Notes: generated from the letters alone by a model not told the origin. Shown: positions 30,912 to 43,400, counted from the first letter of the stretch. The stretch: 64,000 nucleotides of DNA from Plasmopara viticola (GCA_001695595.3 MBPM02000013.1:186001-250000), one strand, 5' to 3'. Translations and numbers: made by a program.

Positions 30912-32738
30912 ATGCGCGGCGCATTCTACGTGACGACTGCGCTTCTCATCACAAACAGCATCCGGGCAGCTGCCGAGGCCAATCGATCTGATTACCGACA
31001 AAAATCTTACCATGATGGAGTTGTAGCAGGTAGTATGGGCACCAAGTCAACGCCCAGAAGATTCCATCAAGGCAGCCATGAACCACACGACAACTTTGCC
31101 GTCAGCGCGACTAATGAAGAGCGTATGCCGGAAGCTCCCACGAGAATCACGGCTTCATTAGGTGAAGAGGCTTTGGATTCCGTAAGAAAAGCGACCCATT
31201 CCACCTTCGGTCTAAATGCTCCACCGGAAGAGACTTCTACGGGTATGTTGGAGGCATACCACATACTACGTGACCAGGACCCTCGCACGTATACGGCTAG
31301 CAACCTTGACGTGTCACGTAGTCATTTAAGCAACAAACGCACCGCTCAAGCGCTAACGAGTCCGGGGGCCTCAGGCTCCGCCACTCCGAACAAGTTGTCA
31401 GGTGGTCAGCCCAAAAAACTGCGCACTAGTGCGTCTTTAGAGGATACGCAGGTACAAAGCATCATCAGTCGTGACAAGATAACGTTTGCACCAAGGGGCT
31501 TGAGTAACGATGATGTCCAAATCGTTCACAGCTTGTATCTACAACACCTTAAGCACAACTCGGCGGTCTTCGCACCGAAAGAAGATGAGACGAGAAAGAT
31601 GCTTGGTATGATAAAAAAAAATGACGATTGGGTTCCAAGCTCAGATCAAACGTACACTCAGTACAGTATAGAGTTGATGCGAATGAATCTGCAATCGCTG
31701 AAGGAGCTGGGTTTGAATTCCAACACGGTTTTAAATCCAAAGCTGCAGGAATTTCTAGAGCAATCTTCGAAGGATTTGGAGGAGATCCAGCTTTGCCTTT
31801 TGCGGTTACTATGTCTTAGAAGGTGGATGCACATGTACCGTGATTTTTTCAGCTTTTGTCATTCCAACCCTAGAATCCGCAGCAACTTTAGTGCAGCGTC
31901 GAGACTTCAAGTAGCGCTACAGATGAGTAAGGCTAAGGTTGCAGAGTCTAGCGTCGAAGTGGCTCCTTATTTTGCTGTGCTGGGGACGAAAGAGACGAGG
32001 AACACGAAGGTAGAAATAAACATGTTTAAGGACGTAAAGACTGCCGTGAAAAAGGCCAATATAAAATGGGCAGACAAGATGAACGTGTACAAGCTTTTGG
32101 AAGATGTTTCTCTAGACGAGAACCAACTTGCGGCTTCAGAACACTTTACTCCTATTGCCAAAACATTCAAAACTCGGGCTGGCAAGGAACGCTTCAACGT
32201 GTTCAAAACACCGTTAAGTTCCAGTCCCAATGATGAATCGCTTCCAGGTGCGCCAGGCAAGGGGTCGCGCGACAGAAATCAGATTTTTGAGCTTGTGGAC
32301 GAAGCGACAAATCGAGCGACGGAGACGACAAAACGTTACAAGAAGGCTGTTGTGAAACCGTATGAACAATCTAAATTCTTGCAAATTCGCGACGATTTTG
32401 AAAAGGACTCAGAGCCTGAATTCGCACCGACACTTGAAATGATAAAGATGATGTGGAGATTGTTCAATCGGAAAGAAAAGAAATCAGATCCAAGAAAGCA
32501 TAAATATGCAGGCCATCATTTTATGGATTATGTATGTCGTCTAGGTCAGATGGAATTAGAGACCGCATTGGGCTTAAAACGGGTGAATTTACTGAGAGCA
32601 ACTCAGCACATGGAAGAGGGTAATGAAAACTATCTGCTTCAACTCCGGACCGAATATCTCATGAAGCTGCTGGAAACGTACGACAAGTTTTACCCGTTTT
32701 GCGTGAGACACCGCGACTTGTGCGAGAAAGAGTCATGA
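30912..32738 (+). CDS. secreted dEER effector A3, EAR-like motif mutated
   Basis: 608 residues, close paralogue of A1. The signal peptide, RRFHQG and EER are unchanged. The DLNAPP motif of the other copies reads GLNAPP, because GAT has become GGT at 31209-31211; His-Phe before it is His-Ser. The basic cluster is kept as PNKLSGGQPKKLR. The protein ends ten residues early at a TGA (32736-32738) where A1 has Ile. A one-codon deletion occurs near 31368. Otherwise open, and probably expressed from the class with the promoter block 195 bases upstream. Confidence 0.85.
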   Translation: MRGAFYVTTALLITNSIRAAAEANRSDYRQKSYHDGVVAGSMGTKSTPRRFHQGSHEPHDNFAVSATNEERMPEAPTRITASLGEEALDSVRKATHSTFGLNAPPEETSTGMLEAYHILRDQDPRTYTASNLDVSRSHLSNKRTAQALTSPGASGSATPNKLSGGQPKKLRTSASLEDTQVQSIISRDKITFAPRGLSNDDVQIVHSLYLQHLKHNSAVFAPKEDETRKMLGMIKKNDDWVPSSDQTYTQYSIELMRMNLQSLKELGLNSNTVLNPKLQEFLEQSSKDLEEIQLCLLRLLCLRRWMHMYRDFFSFCHSNPRIRSNFSAASRLQVALQMSKAKVAESSVEVAPYFAVLGTKETRNTKVEINMFKDVKTAVKKANIKWADKMNVYKLLEDVSLDENQLAASEHFTPIAKTFKTRAGKERFNVFKTPLSSSPNDESLPGAPGKGSRDRNQIFELVDEATNRATETTKRYKKAVVKPYEQSKFLQIRDDFEKDSEPEFAPTLEMIKMMWRLFNRKEKKSDPRKHKYAGHHFMDYVCRLGQMELETALGLKRVNLLRATQHMEEGNENYLLQLRTEYLMKLLETYDKFYPFCVRHRDLCEKES

Positions 32739-33506
32739 GCTGTTCACTCAGAGCCATCGCAATAAGAAACGAGAATACGTCCAAAATGTAATCAGCATTT
32801 TCTCCGAGTAAAATAATGATCAGGAACTTTACTGCGTTTAAGGTTTACACGAGAAAAAGTGCTGATTGGATATGTTGGGCGCTGTTGTCGCTATTCCTAC
32901 TGGCGTATAACAATGCATGCCATCTTGAATACACGTGGCACTCCAGCCTATCTTTGAAAGACATTTACTAGCTCCACTTGGAACGAAAGACTTTAAATAA
33001 AACAAGCAACATGCTAGCGTGTGCATATCGTGAGTCTGTCTTCGTTCTCACCAGCTTGTCGTTTACGAGCTCGGAGTTTGTACTGTTCCTAGTGTAAAAA
33101 TTAATTGCGTACTTAATTATTGTCGGTTCACTTTTTGATAACTTCCTAACACATTTCCTTTTGCGGCAAGTCATGCACATTAATTGACTAGAATTTTACT
33201 GACGTAACAGGTAGCGCTACATCAAAAACCGGCCGTCTTTCTTGATAAAAGCATTAATACCTAAAGTGACGGGATCACAAAGCAAAGGTATTGATTGTTT
33301 CATATCTCCGGTCTTCGCAATACCATACAAAAGACTGATTTACTACAGCCTGGAATCCGGTGTTTACGGTCTTTCCATTTCGGTATCCCTCAGTATGCAA
33401 ACCGGTAGATGTGCCGATAAGTGCACAGACACGTTATCGCGCTGAATACCATCAATCACACCATAAAAAAACATCGCAAGATCCCGTCACCTTGCTCATC
33501 ACGTCC
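32739..33506 (+). repeat. spacer between A3 and A4
   Basis: Matches 2602-3333 closely, including the block at 33375-33426. No gene. Confidence 0.7.
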
Positions 33507-34679
33507 ATGCGCGGCGCATTCTACGTGGCGACTGCGCTTCTCATCACAAACAGCATCCGGACTGCTGCCGAGGCCGATCAACCAGGACGCCAACCAATGT
33601 CCTACCATGATGGCGTGGTACCAGGGAAGTCATCGCCCAGACGATTCCTTCTGGGCAGCCATGAACCACACGACAAGTTTGCCGTCAGCGCGGCTAATGA
33701 AGAGCGTATGCCGGAACCCTCTGCGAAAATCACTGCTTCATTGAGCGAAGAGGCTTTAGATACCGTGAGAAAAGCGGCCCATTTCACCTTCGACCTAAAT
33801 GCTCCACCGGAAGAGACTCCTACGGGTATGGTGGAGGCATACCAAGTTTTACGACAGAAGGACCCTCGTACGGTTACCGCTAGCCACCCTAAACGCACCG
33901 CAGAAGCGCTAACGAGTCTAGACGAGGCCTTGGGCTACGCCAATCCAAAATATAGTGCGGGTGGTCAATCTAAGAAACTGCGCACGAGTGTCTCTTTTAA
34001 GGCGACGGAGGTACGTAACAGCATCAGTCGTGACAGGATGACGCCCACGCCAAGAACCTTGAGCGATGACGATGTCCAAAATGTTCACAAATTGTATATG
34101 GAACACCTTGAGCGTAACTTGGCGGTATTCGCACCGACAGTAGGGGAGACGAGAATGATGCTTGGGCTGGTTAATGATAAAGGCAGTTTACGACCAAGCT
34201 TAGGTAAGACGTACGCACAGTACGTTAGGGAGTTGATGAATATGAATTTGAAAGCTCTGAAGGAGCTGGGTTTAGATCCCAAGACGGTTCTAAAGCCAAA
34301 TTTGCAGAAATTACTCGAGCAAAACTCGAAGGATCTCGAGGACATCCAGCTTTCCCTTTTGCGATTATTGCGTCTCAAACGGTGGAAGCACATGTACCGT
34401 GATTTTTTCGACTTCTGCATCTCTAATCATGGAGTCTGCAGCAACTCAAGTCCAACGTCGACGCTTCGAATCGAGCTACAGGTGAGAAAAAAGGCTGCCG
34501 AGTCTAGCATCGAAGTGGCTCCTTATTTTGCTGTGCTGGGGTCGAAAAAGACCATGGCGGAAAGAAATTTGTACGACGAAGTGAAGGCTGCCGTGACAAG
34601 AGCCAATCTAGTGTCGACAGATAAAAAGTTCGCGTATGCGCTCGCCAAAGAGGTTTTTCTAGACGATTATCTGCAATGA
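33507..34679 (+). CDS. secreted dEER effector A4, shortened and divergent
   Basis: 390 residues from the ATG homologous to A1's. An in-frame extension to 33360 exists, but it would hide the signal peptide. Signal peptide 1-23; RRFLLG at 45-50, the closest to RXLR in the family; EER 65-67; DLNAPP 96-101. A basic SKKLR follows. The body aligns with A1 but is clearly more diverged than A1 is from A3. The frame ends at TGA within the region matching A1 residue 405; coding similarity continues downstream in broken form, so the last third is lost. Confidence 0.7.
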   Translation: MRGAFYVATALLITNSIRTAAEADQPGRQPMSYHDGVVPGKSSPRRFLLGSHEPHDKFAVSAANEERMPEPSAKITASLSEEALDTVRKAAHFTFDLNAPPEETPTGMVEAYQVLRQKDPRTVTASHPKRTAEALTSLDEALGYANPKYSAGGQSKKLRTSVSFKATEVRNSISRDRMTPTPRTLSDDDVQNVHKLYMEHLERNLAVFAPTVGETRMMLGLVNDKGSLRPSLGKTYAQYVRELMNMNLKALKELGLDPKTVLKPNLQKLLEQNSKDLEDIQLSLLRLLRLKRWKHMYRDFFDFCISNHGVCSNSSPTSTLRIELQVRKKAAESSIEVAPYFAVLGSKKTMAERNLYDEVKAAVTRANLVSTDKKFAYALAKEVFLDDYLQ

Positions 34680-35370
34680 GGCCGTTCTGCTCCTGTTGCC
34701 GATCCCTCAATTAATTGAATCGGTAGACTACGCTACGAGACACTTGAATGAAACGCATCTTCGTCAACTTCAGTCCGAAAACACCGCCAGATTCCATTAC
34801 CGACGCAAATTCGCTTTCACTTGGGCATCGCGCGACTTTGAAATTAAATTTGGAAAATATTGCTAAAGACTCTAAATAAATGCTGAGATGTTTCTTGTGT
34901 CAATTGTATGGACTTTGCATAGCTTGTGGTAGAGGCGACAAATCGAGCTGAGAAGATAGGTACTCGTAGCAATATGTCTGTTTGCTCAATCACGCAACTT
35001 TTATGGTGGACTCAAAGCTTGATTACGCACCGAAGCTTGAAATGATCTAAAAGATGTGGAGAACGTTCAATCGGTAAGAAATTTTGTCAGGCTCAAGATT
35101 GTTGCAGGCCATGCTCTTGAAAGAATTGTGTCGCATCCGGACCAGACAAAATTCATAACAGTATTGGGCTCGAAACGGGTAAGTTCTGAAAGAGCAACTT
35201 GGCACATGGAAGCAGGTGATGCGAGTTGTCTGCTTGAACTTCGAAACGAATATTTTAAAAAGCTGCTTGAAACGTGCGACAAGGTAATTCGTTTTGAAAG
35301 AAATACTGGTCACTGTGCGATGTACCAAATGCTAAGATGTTCACCCAAAGCCATCGCACTACGAAGTTAA
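34680..35370 (+). pseudogene. decayed 3' end of effector A4
   Basis: Broken similarity to the A1 C-terminus. For example 35150-35290 encodes a counterpart of the stretch with GLKRV, ATQHMEEGD and LRTEYLMKLLE in A1. No continuous frame from A4 remains. Confidence 0.65.
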
Positions 35371-37313
35371 AACATGTCTCGAATGGAACAATTTTTTTTT
35401 GTCGAGAAAAAATCACCAAGTTTGTAGACGATGCTATTACGTTAAAAAAAGTTTGAAGTGCCAAACCCTCACATTGTATTAACTGCACGCAGTTGTCGCT
35501 TTTCCCTACAGACCTGTAGCATTTTGTTCTTGATTGAATGAACACATAATACGTTTACGTGCCACTCGAGCTCATCCTATTACTTGTCCCGCCCAAAACG
35601 AAAGACTTTTGGAAGCAACTATTGACGTTTTGCTGTAGCTGGTAGACCCGAGTATCCGATGCTCATCCACTTGTCATTCACGAGGTCGCAGGTCTGTCTT
35701 AAAAGTCATTTGCCTACTTAATTGATTTGTAGATTCTTAGCGCTGCCTGAATTTAGGAAGCTGCAATGTCGTCGCCACACGGATATTTATCCTTTATAAG
35801 ATTTTTATTGCAATATTTTACTATACATATCCACCAAGGACTCCTTTTTGACAAAAAAGTAGTCCTTTAATTTACAAAAACAAACTTTATGTAGCAATTT
35901 CTGTCCTGTAAGGCAGGCTTGACAATTAGTCCGCTTTCGTGCTTGGCGTCGATTGAAAGTCTGCCAGTCAATCGTCACAGCCTCGACCACTCGAACTCGT
36001 CATTCAGCGAGTGCTTGCAGTAGTGCGATACCGCTTAAAACTATGACGAGATACAGACAGCACTAAACGGTCATGCTTTATTTGACAAGGCTAGGGCCAG
36101 CGCCTGTAATAGGCCTTTCTTAACTTTGTCAAACTTTTATTCCTGGTATTTCCAGACCCATTCCGTGTCCTTTTTAATGAAGATGGAGCAGTGTCCTAGC
36201 CACTTGTGACTTATGCGTATCTTACACTACATTTATGGAAGTGATTGGCAAAGCCAAATTTAACGGCCAATATCTGATTATTTTGAGCTTGGTGAGATCT
36301 TTGTGGGAGCAATAAAAGCTCTCTCCGCGCCCAAATTGTACTTATAAACATAAGCATAAAGCATGTTTGTGCGTGTGCACTTGATTACAGCTCGCGACTT
36401 TACAATACGGTTTTCTACGTCCGAATATCCATGCTAATCATAACTACGAGCAAGAGTGCAACTTTGCATTCGTCATGTGGGGACGTCACCTGACGAGTAA
36501 ACGTTGCAAGTGCAAAAGTCTTTGGGGCATAAGTGACCAGAGCTTTTGAGGTACTGACCACTGTCATTAGTGTGTGAATTTGGTTGCATGATATATTGAA
36601 ATTGACCGTCGACGAAGTCAATGTTGCGCATTCCACCATGTTGTTATCAATAATTTCTCTTTTGAAGTTGGCTATTGTGTCGAGACTGTGACTTATAATA
36701 CGCGTGTGCGATGAGATATATCTTATGACACATTATGTCGGCGTAGAATGAGAGAATTTACTCCTCTAAACCAGTCCCGCCTTGTGCCTAGAGCGAAATT
36801 GACGTCATGCTTTTCCTGTTAAAAAGGCTACTGCCCTGTCACGCAGTACCTAGCTTCCGATTTAAGTCAATTCTATGACGCATACCCTTATCGGTAGCAA
36901 CGTTGACGGCAGATCTTGTAAAACCACATCTATGTACTCCCTTACAAAGGGTCATTCTAATTTCCAAGGTCATTTATTGATCCACTACACGCAGTAAGTG
37001 TCATCAAATTACGCTTTTTTCAATAGGGATAAGAACTTGTCCTTTTTCAGTCGTACGACCATTACCGCGACTATACTGTCGGCTTAAAAACCCTCTTTAC
37101 TGAAGAAATACGCCTAGGCTTAACTGGCTTTTACCGTATCAAAGTATAGGTATTCAGCCGAGGGCTTTTGTCATCTACCAACTTGTCTACCTCAGATTCT
37201 TTCCGTTCAAGGAAAGTTTTTTGGCGCTGGTCAATGTAAGTCATGCGTGGCCGTCTTTTCTATGACAAGCCTGGCGGTCTCAAAGAGACGCTTTCTGCCG
37301 TATGTGTTTTTCT
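35371..37313. other. no gene recognised
   Basis: About 1.9 kb of AT-rich sequence. The first 200 bases still resemble effector 3' flank. Short open stretches (such as 36415-36639 on the minus strand) lack any recognisable motif. Confidence 0.5.
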
Positions 37314-37890
37314 GAGATGCTGTGCGGCCACAGATCCGTCCTATCTATCTTTCTGGACGTGCACAGACGCAACAAAGCCACAAAAATTGTAATTTGACTC
37401 TTTTGAAGCGTTGAGATGCTGTACGGCCATAGATCCGTCCTGTCTGTCTTTCTGGCCCGTGCACATACGCAATAAAGCCCAAATTATGCATTTAATGGCT
37501 CTTGTGAACCGATTAGACGCTGCACGGCCACGAAGCCGTTCTTTCTATCTTTCCAGACGTGAACAGACGCAAAAGAGCCACAACAAAGCGTACGCTTACG
37601 CTTTCGAAGCACTGAGACGCTGTTTAGCCACAGATCCGTCCTGTCCATATTTTTAAACATATACAGACGTATTGGAACCACAACTAAGTGTAAAGCAATT
37701 GTTTGGAAGCGCTGAAACGCTGTACAGTCACAGACTCGCCCTGTTTATCATTCTAGACAGACGCAATAGAGCCACAACTAAGCGTATACTCACTTTTTTG
37801 AAGCGCTACGATGTAAACAAACACGCACCTGTCTTGAGTATCGTTTGAGACATGCACAGAGGCAATGAAGCCACAAATTAGCGTATATTC
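37314..37890 (+). repeat. tandem repeat, about six units of 100 bp
   Basis: Units begin near 37314, 37413, 37514, 37614, 37714 and 37805, with a shared core GAGACGCTGT.CGGCCACAG followed by CCGTCCTGTC and CAGACGCAA.AGAGCCACAA. They are diverged by perhaps a fifth. A single inverted unit lies at about 41735-41835. Spurious frames appear because the unit keeps phase. Origin unknown. Confidence 0.7.
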
Positions 37891-40695
37891 ACGACGCGAC
37901 TGCAATGACGTACTTGTTGACTTCAGCAAAGAGCTGTACTCTTTAGAATCCCGTATCAAAAGGACATCATCGCGAATACCTAGACCTTGAGCTTTTGAAC
38001 ATTCGGATTAGCTGTCTACGACAAACATTGCTCGGTGGACTGCGCGTGCACCTTCAGGGCCTTGCGCTTCGATACTTTGGCCTACTACCAGCCATATTAT
38101 AAAAGCAATAACTACGACGAGCGTTGCTCAGCAACATACGTGCCAATTGAAGTGCATCATTCTTGCTTTCTTGACTTTTAAGGCTAGCCACACCCCTCAT
38201 GGCATGCAGTGAGATCTGTCCCTAACGATCTCGCCTATTCCAATGCCGCTGATTACAAGTGGCAACTGCTGTGTCTCAAAAAAATTGCTTAGTAAAGTAC
38301 GTGTCGCTCCACGCGCAATGATGGCGCCTCGTTCATAACGCCTAGGCTTAGCGCCATCACAGCAACATCTGCAGTCAGCATTTGCTACTTCCTACGAGCA
38401 TTACTCAGTGATCTATGAGCCACTTCACGCTCTGACCCACATTAGTGATGTCGATTTCGAATATCTGATTGTCCAGCACATTGTCCTATATCCGCGCCAC
38501 TAGCACTTGAGCTTCCCAACAGAGGTGGGTTATGACTCAACGAAGCATCGTAAGCAGCAAAGCGATTGGCATACAAGAGTTTGAACTTCAATCAGCCCAT
38601 AATTATGGGTGTTTTGACCACATCATAAGTTATAGGTCTAAGTCGTAACAGCGATCGGCGCTATAATGTCCAAGGACCTATACACTTGAATCGACCCAAT
38701 TCCTAGAGCAATACTCTTTCTCCGTGTCACAAAGCAAGCAGAAGAATGTCAAGTTGATGTGCTCGTAGAGCCTTATCATATGGCTGACTTACTGTTAATT
38801 GACGATCAAACATTATTGCCTGACTCTTTCTCCTTGACTAAGATGTTTCAGGGTGTACTGAATCCCTCCGTGGCTGCCTCGCGAATTGGCAAGACAGGCC
38901 TGCAAGCATAGTCCGATTATAGCTTGAAGCGCTTCGAGTTGTAGTCCTGTCGTTTTTAGAGTTCTCACTAAAGCTCACCAGAACTTAATGCTATCGCGGT
39001 TGGCCATCCCAAGTTTACTGAGTGATATAACTTTCCACAGTCTAGCTCAGAAGACAAAGTAATAACCGATATAGCTTTGGAGTGTGCCTAAATGCAGATC
39101 AACAGCTTAAGGTATGATCCTCTTTATCGATATAGCAAAGATTTATAAAGATTTAGTCTTCTGATCCGCAAGCCCTGTCACTTGAATGTTTATCTCACGA
39201 CTTAGATGATCTTTTTGAAGAAGTTAAGTGCGCGCGAAACACATCCGATGAGTCGCGCCCACATGGTATCCATCCATAAATTGCCCTTTAAGAAAGGGCA
39301 ACAAGCCATCCTAGCCAGTAGAGTGTGAAACTTTTGTTCCACAAAGTTCGTCTTGCCCTGGAAATTGCAGAAAATTGTGATAGCACATAATACGCAAAGT
39401 TGTGTATCAACGATGCTTGCATCAGCTAACGCCTCGGCTCATCTCAGGTTGAAAGCACCGCCTCACTGGATGTATCACACATAAGTACCCATAAGCGTTC
39501 TTTGCCTTGAAAATTCAAGATAGCAGAGATATTCGCTGATGACCTGTCCGCAACAAGGCGCCGCTTTTACTTCAATTACTAAGGAAGGAGACTTTCGCCT
39601 TCCCGCCCTTTGAAGGTCTTTACGCTTATCATGAGCAATTACGGATTAAGTTGGCATTCTCCTCATGCGCTGATGTCATCGACGCAGACTGCTCTAAAAT
39701 TCGCTGCAAGAAATACTCCAGCAGAGCTCTAATACAACTAGAGAACCTCTTTAGACGTTATCTGGTCGTGTCAGTTTCTTTAGCAAAAAAATCTTCCACA
39801 CTCTTAAGGCCAAACAGAAGTGGCAGCTTTTCCGTAATGTCTTGCACGACCTAAGGAATTTGAGCATACTGCTCTATCCACACATAGAATGAGTCTCAAT
39901 AACTTTGCTGCAGAGTAGCTACGAGTGCATCCAGCACCGCAGCTATATGCTTAGGGATATAGCTTAAGTATGTGTCGTTGTTCTTTGCTATTCTTTTGGA
40001 GCCAATACAAGCACTATGTATTTTGAGACAGGGAAAAAATATAATTGAACCTGCCGTCAGAAAATGCAGGTAAAGAAAACGTTACACGGGCTTACGCAAC
40101 CGAGTGTGTCACACTAGCTGGTATGATAACCTTATTGTGTGACATTAGGCACGATATGTTACACACATCATAATCAAGGCAGTACTTAGTGCTAGAACAA
40201 GTATTACGTGCACTTTTTATATCATAATAGCTACGATAGACAGTATTATAAGATACATACTATACGAAAGATTATACCGATAACCATGCGAAAAGTTTAG
40301 CTCACATTCGTGATTATAAGTGTTACATTAAGCGTAGATATACCCGAAGGATACTAACTATTACTGTCAAGCAGTTAGCAATATGCGAATTCTATTCGCT
40401 TTAAAATGAAGGACGGAGACCTGATTTCATTAATACTGATAGCATACAGCCACAGCAGTCTTAATGCACCTAGTAGCACTTGCAAACAGTCAACACTGAG
40501 CCGTTGAGCTGTTCCTCTACGAGGAAAGAGCAGTGTGCTTATTTTCTTTGAGGCGTGCAAGACAGACTGGTTAAGCTAGCGGACGTTCTTGGCCATAAGA
40601 GGTTACAGTAGTCGGCTGCACAAGGACCCTGCGCGGTCAGTGCGCGTCTGAGAGCGTTTGTTAATTAGCTTTTAGTCGGTGTAATTATACAAAAG
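37891..40695. other. decayed repeat DNA, no gene recognised
   Basis: No intact frame. A segment at about 38740-38940 is an inverted partner of 41510-41700. TGTGACA and TGTTACAC words around 40100-40160, upstream of the gag relic, may be an old LTR, with similar words at 50300-50400. Confidence 0.4.
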
Positions 40696-40920
40696 ATGAC
40701 AGAGCCATCTGCGTCGGTGACGTCAGTGCATGTGGCAAGTGCCCCGCCCAAGTGGGAAGACCTTCGAAGAGATGAAGGGGGAAAATTTCTGCTCTGGATC
40801 ACCAAGTTCACAATGGCCATGATAATAGCATTGTTGCGGACAAATGAACAGAGAGTAGCTCTGCCATTCTCGAAGCTCCACGGCAGAGCATGGAAATGGG
40901 CACTTCAAGCGATGTTTTAA
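40696..40920 (+). pseudogene. Ty3/gypsy-type gag relic
   Basis: 74 codons containing FLLWITKFTMAM and a later ALPFSKLHGRAWKWAL stretch. The spacing and wording resemble the gag of oomycete gypsy elements, which have a similar SKLxGRAxxWA core. No zinc knuckle or protease follows in frame. Confidence 0.5.
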
Positions 40921-43079
40921 ATGATGTGACGTACACCCCTTGAGATGGTTTTGTAAGATCGACCTAATGCAGGTACTTACTATGCATATCATGTGCGTTG
41001 CTGTTTCCTGCAGCCCCCCAAGGTAAAATGGATTCGAAAGACTTTGTCTAAAAGTTACGAACTATTTTAGCTGGGATGGTCAGTTACCATCTCTTAGAAA
41101 TGGTTGCAGCTACCGACTTCATGGACAGACCGCGAACGGCTAAGGTATTCCGTGTACGTTTAATCTCTTTCGTGGAGATCTCGAAAGAAGTTTCTAGTTT
41201 TGACGCTTAAAAGGACTCAAAAGCAGGCGGTTCAGCTCACATTAATTTTAGCTGTACAAATGTTGATGATGCATGCATACAAGCTTTTGGTCATCTTTTG
41301 GTAATATATCTTGAAGGATACCCTTTAGGCTGTATCCCGTGCTAAGCGTCAAGATTTAAAGAGGAAAAGTCCAATGATCAGCCAATTGTCCACTATATCA
41401 CGGAATGATGAATACATCGAGTAATTTTGAGATGACCTACTAAGCTATGCTATGTTGAGTCTCATATAGGATTTGAAAGACAAAAGCATTTTGCCCCTAG
41501 ACGCTTCGACTATAAATCAGATCGTGCTTGTAAGTCTGGCTTGTTGATTATTGAGGCAGCCGTGGAAGGTTTAGGTAAACACATACTGTCCTTGCCGTAC
41601 GCGGGAGCGTCAGGCTATCATATTTGATCGTCAATCGCTTAGCCACACGGTATGGTCCTACGAGTACATCAACGTGACACTATTACTGTTTGTAAAGTGA
41701 GGTCACTGTTACTAGACATCGGTGGATGAAGGATCATACACTTCGTTGTGGCTGTATTGCATGTGCACATATCTAGAGCGATAGAAAGGACGTATAAGTG
41801 GCCGTACAGCGTCTCGGCGCTCCAAAGGATTGATTTGGTATAATATTTCTCGACGTTTACGTCGTTTGGCCATGTGATGTATGAGCTTTTTTAAGTTTGG
41901 TGTGGCAGAAGCTCAATTGATTAAAGATCAAACACACTACATTCCACCCGCTTTACTCTTACTGGAGTTTTGATGCCATTTCTGTTAGAAAACGTGAATG
42001 GTATTGGTGCAGACACTGGAGTTATCGCCCCGTGCTTTAGTTAATTCAGCCAAAGCCACTGACTACTTAAATTGGGAAGACAACCAGAGCCATTCTTCGT
42101 TGCTTCGACTAAAGCAAGGCAACCACCATGGCCATATAGACCTCTTTCTAAAGCATAGAAAGTGACTTTTCTCTTTTCTCCGAATGTCCTCACGCTTACT
42201 GTGGGTGGCTTTGGTTTGAGTGGGATATCTACCCTACGCGCCGGCGTCCATCGACGCAGACGACTCAGTCATCGTCTAATGAAGATTCCTAGCTGATAGC
42301 TCTTACGAAGATCGCCACCTAACGCGTAATGAACGCGTCCGGGCTCCGAGCAATTAAACGTTGCGCCTTTCTGGGGCCAAGCAGGGCTGTCAGCTTATTC
42401 TCCCTTTTGCATTCGAGCTAAGGCATATGGGTATACTACTCTTTCCGCACAGAGAATCCAGTCTTTACGACGCAGGTGTAGATTGACTACAAGTGCTAAT
42501 TGATACGGCGGGGCGGCCTCAGCTGCTTGCCGAGCGGAAGCGTAAATTCACTCTTTGACCTTCTCTTAATACAAAAAGCCACTTTATGTCGCTGACCAGA
42601 CCTTAGTAGTTGGTAGTAGTCGTAGTTAGTATTAGTCCTAATACTAAATATCTTACAACATAAATCGCGAGCTAGCTATATCTAGACTTATATTAAAAAA
42701 TACTTAAATAGGTAATTTGTTACAACTATTGTAATTTCTAACAAATATATGCTAAGGAGCTTACAGCCTTCTTAAATTGCATTCAACAGGCCAGTTGCTT
42801 TCTACTCTTACGATTTTTTTAAAAAAAAAGTCGGTTTTGACATGGCGACGACCGAACAGGCAGCAAAGTAGGCTGCCAATTGGGGTCATTTTGCGATAAA
42901 GTCGAGAAGTTTCTTAGCCACCCAAGAGTACGTCCGCACTTATCAAATCACTACGAAGCCTAGGCTTAAGCGCAGGCCGGTAATTTCAATGCAAATCTAA
43001 CAAGTGGAATCAAACGGCCAGCGCCTTAATTATACAGCAGACGTATGCGCAACTCGTCTTCGACGACGCAAATAATCTT
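40921..43079. other. decayed repeat DNA, inverted partners of upstream repeats
   Basis: Contains 41510-41700, inverse of 38740-38940, and one inverted 100-bp unit at 41735-41835. The rest, including the AT-rich 42600-42840, shows no gene. Confidence 0.4.
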
Positions 43080-43400
43080 TTCTCTATTTAATCTTCGATT
43101 CGCTTAGAATATTTGCCAGCCTAAACGCACCTTCTCAGAAGAAAGCTTGCCTAGTCTGAGACAATTTGATGTGTCTAAAGGTACAATGAATAGCGTTGCT
43201 TTTCCGACAGTGTTCATCGCAACCGACACAGCCGTTAAGTAAACAATTGTGCTCAAGCGGTTCGCAAAGACCACAATATCAGTGTCGTCGGCGAAATCTT
43301 TCGAAAGGGTAGACGCAAAGTATGTACTAATGGACTGCCGGAATTGTGGATAGACCCCAGTGAGCTTGCCAGATCAGCAAAGCCAAAGACAAATGCCAAG
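43080..43400 (-). pseudogene. reverse-transcriptase scrap (non-LTR)
   Basis: The minus strand encodes FADDTDIVVFANRL followed about 20 residues later by a KATLFIVPL stretch, matching RT motif C and the following segment of LINEs. No open frame beyond this. Confidence 0.45.

Noticed and set aside
36415..36639. 74-codon minus-strand frame with hydrophobic stretches
   Set aside because: No family resemblance, surrounded by decayed repeats.
37411..37681. Overlapping frames on both strands
   Set aside because: Produced by the 100-bp tandem repeat; not conserved as protein between units.
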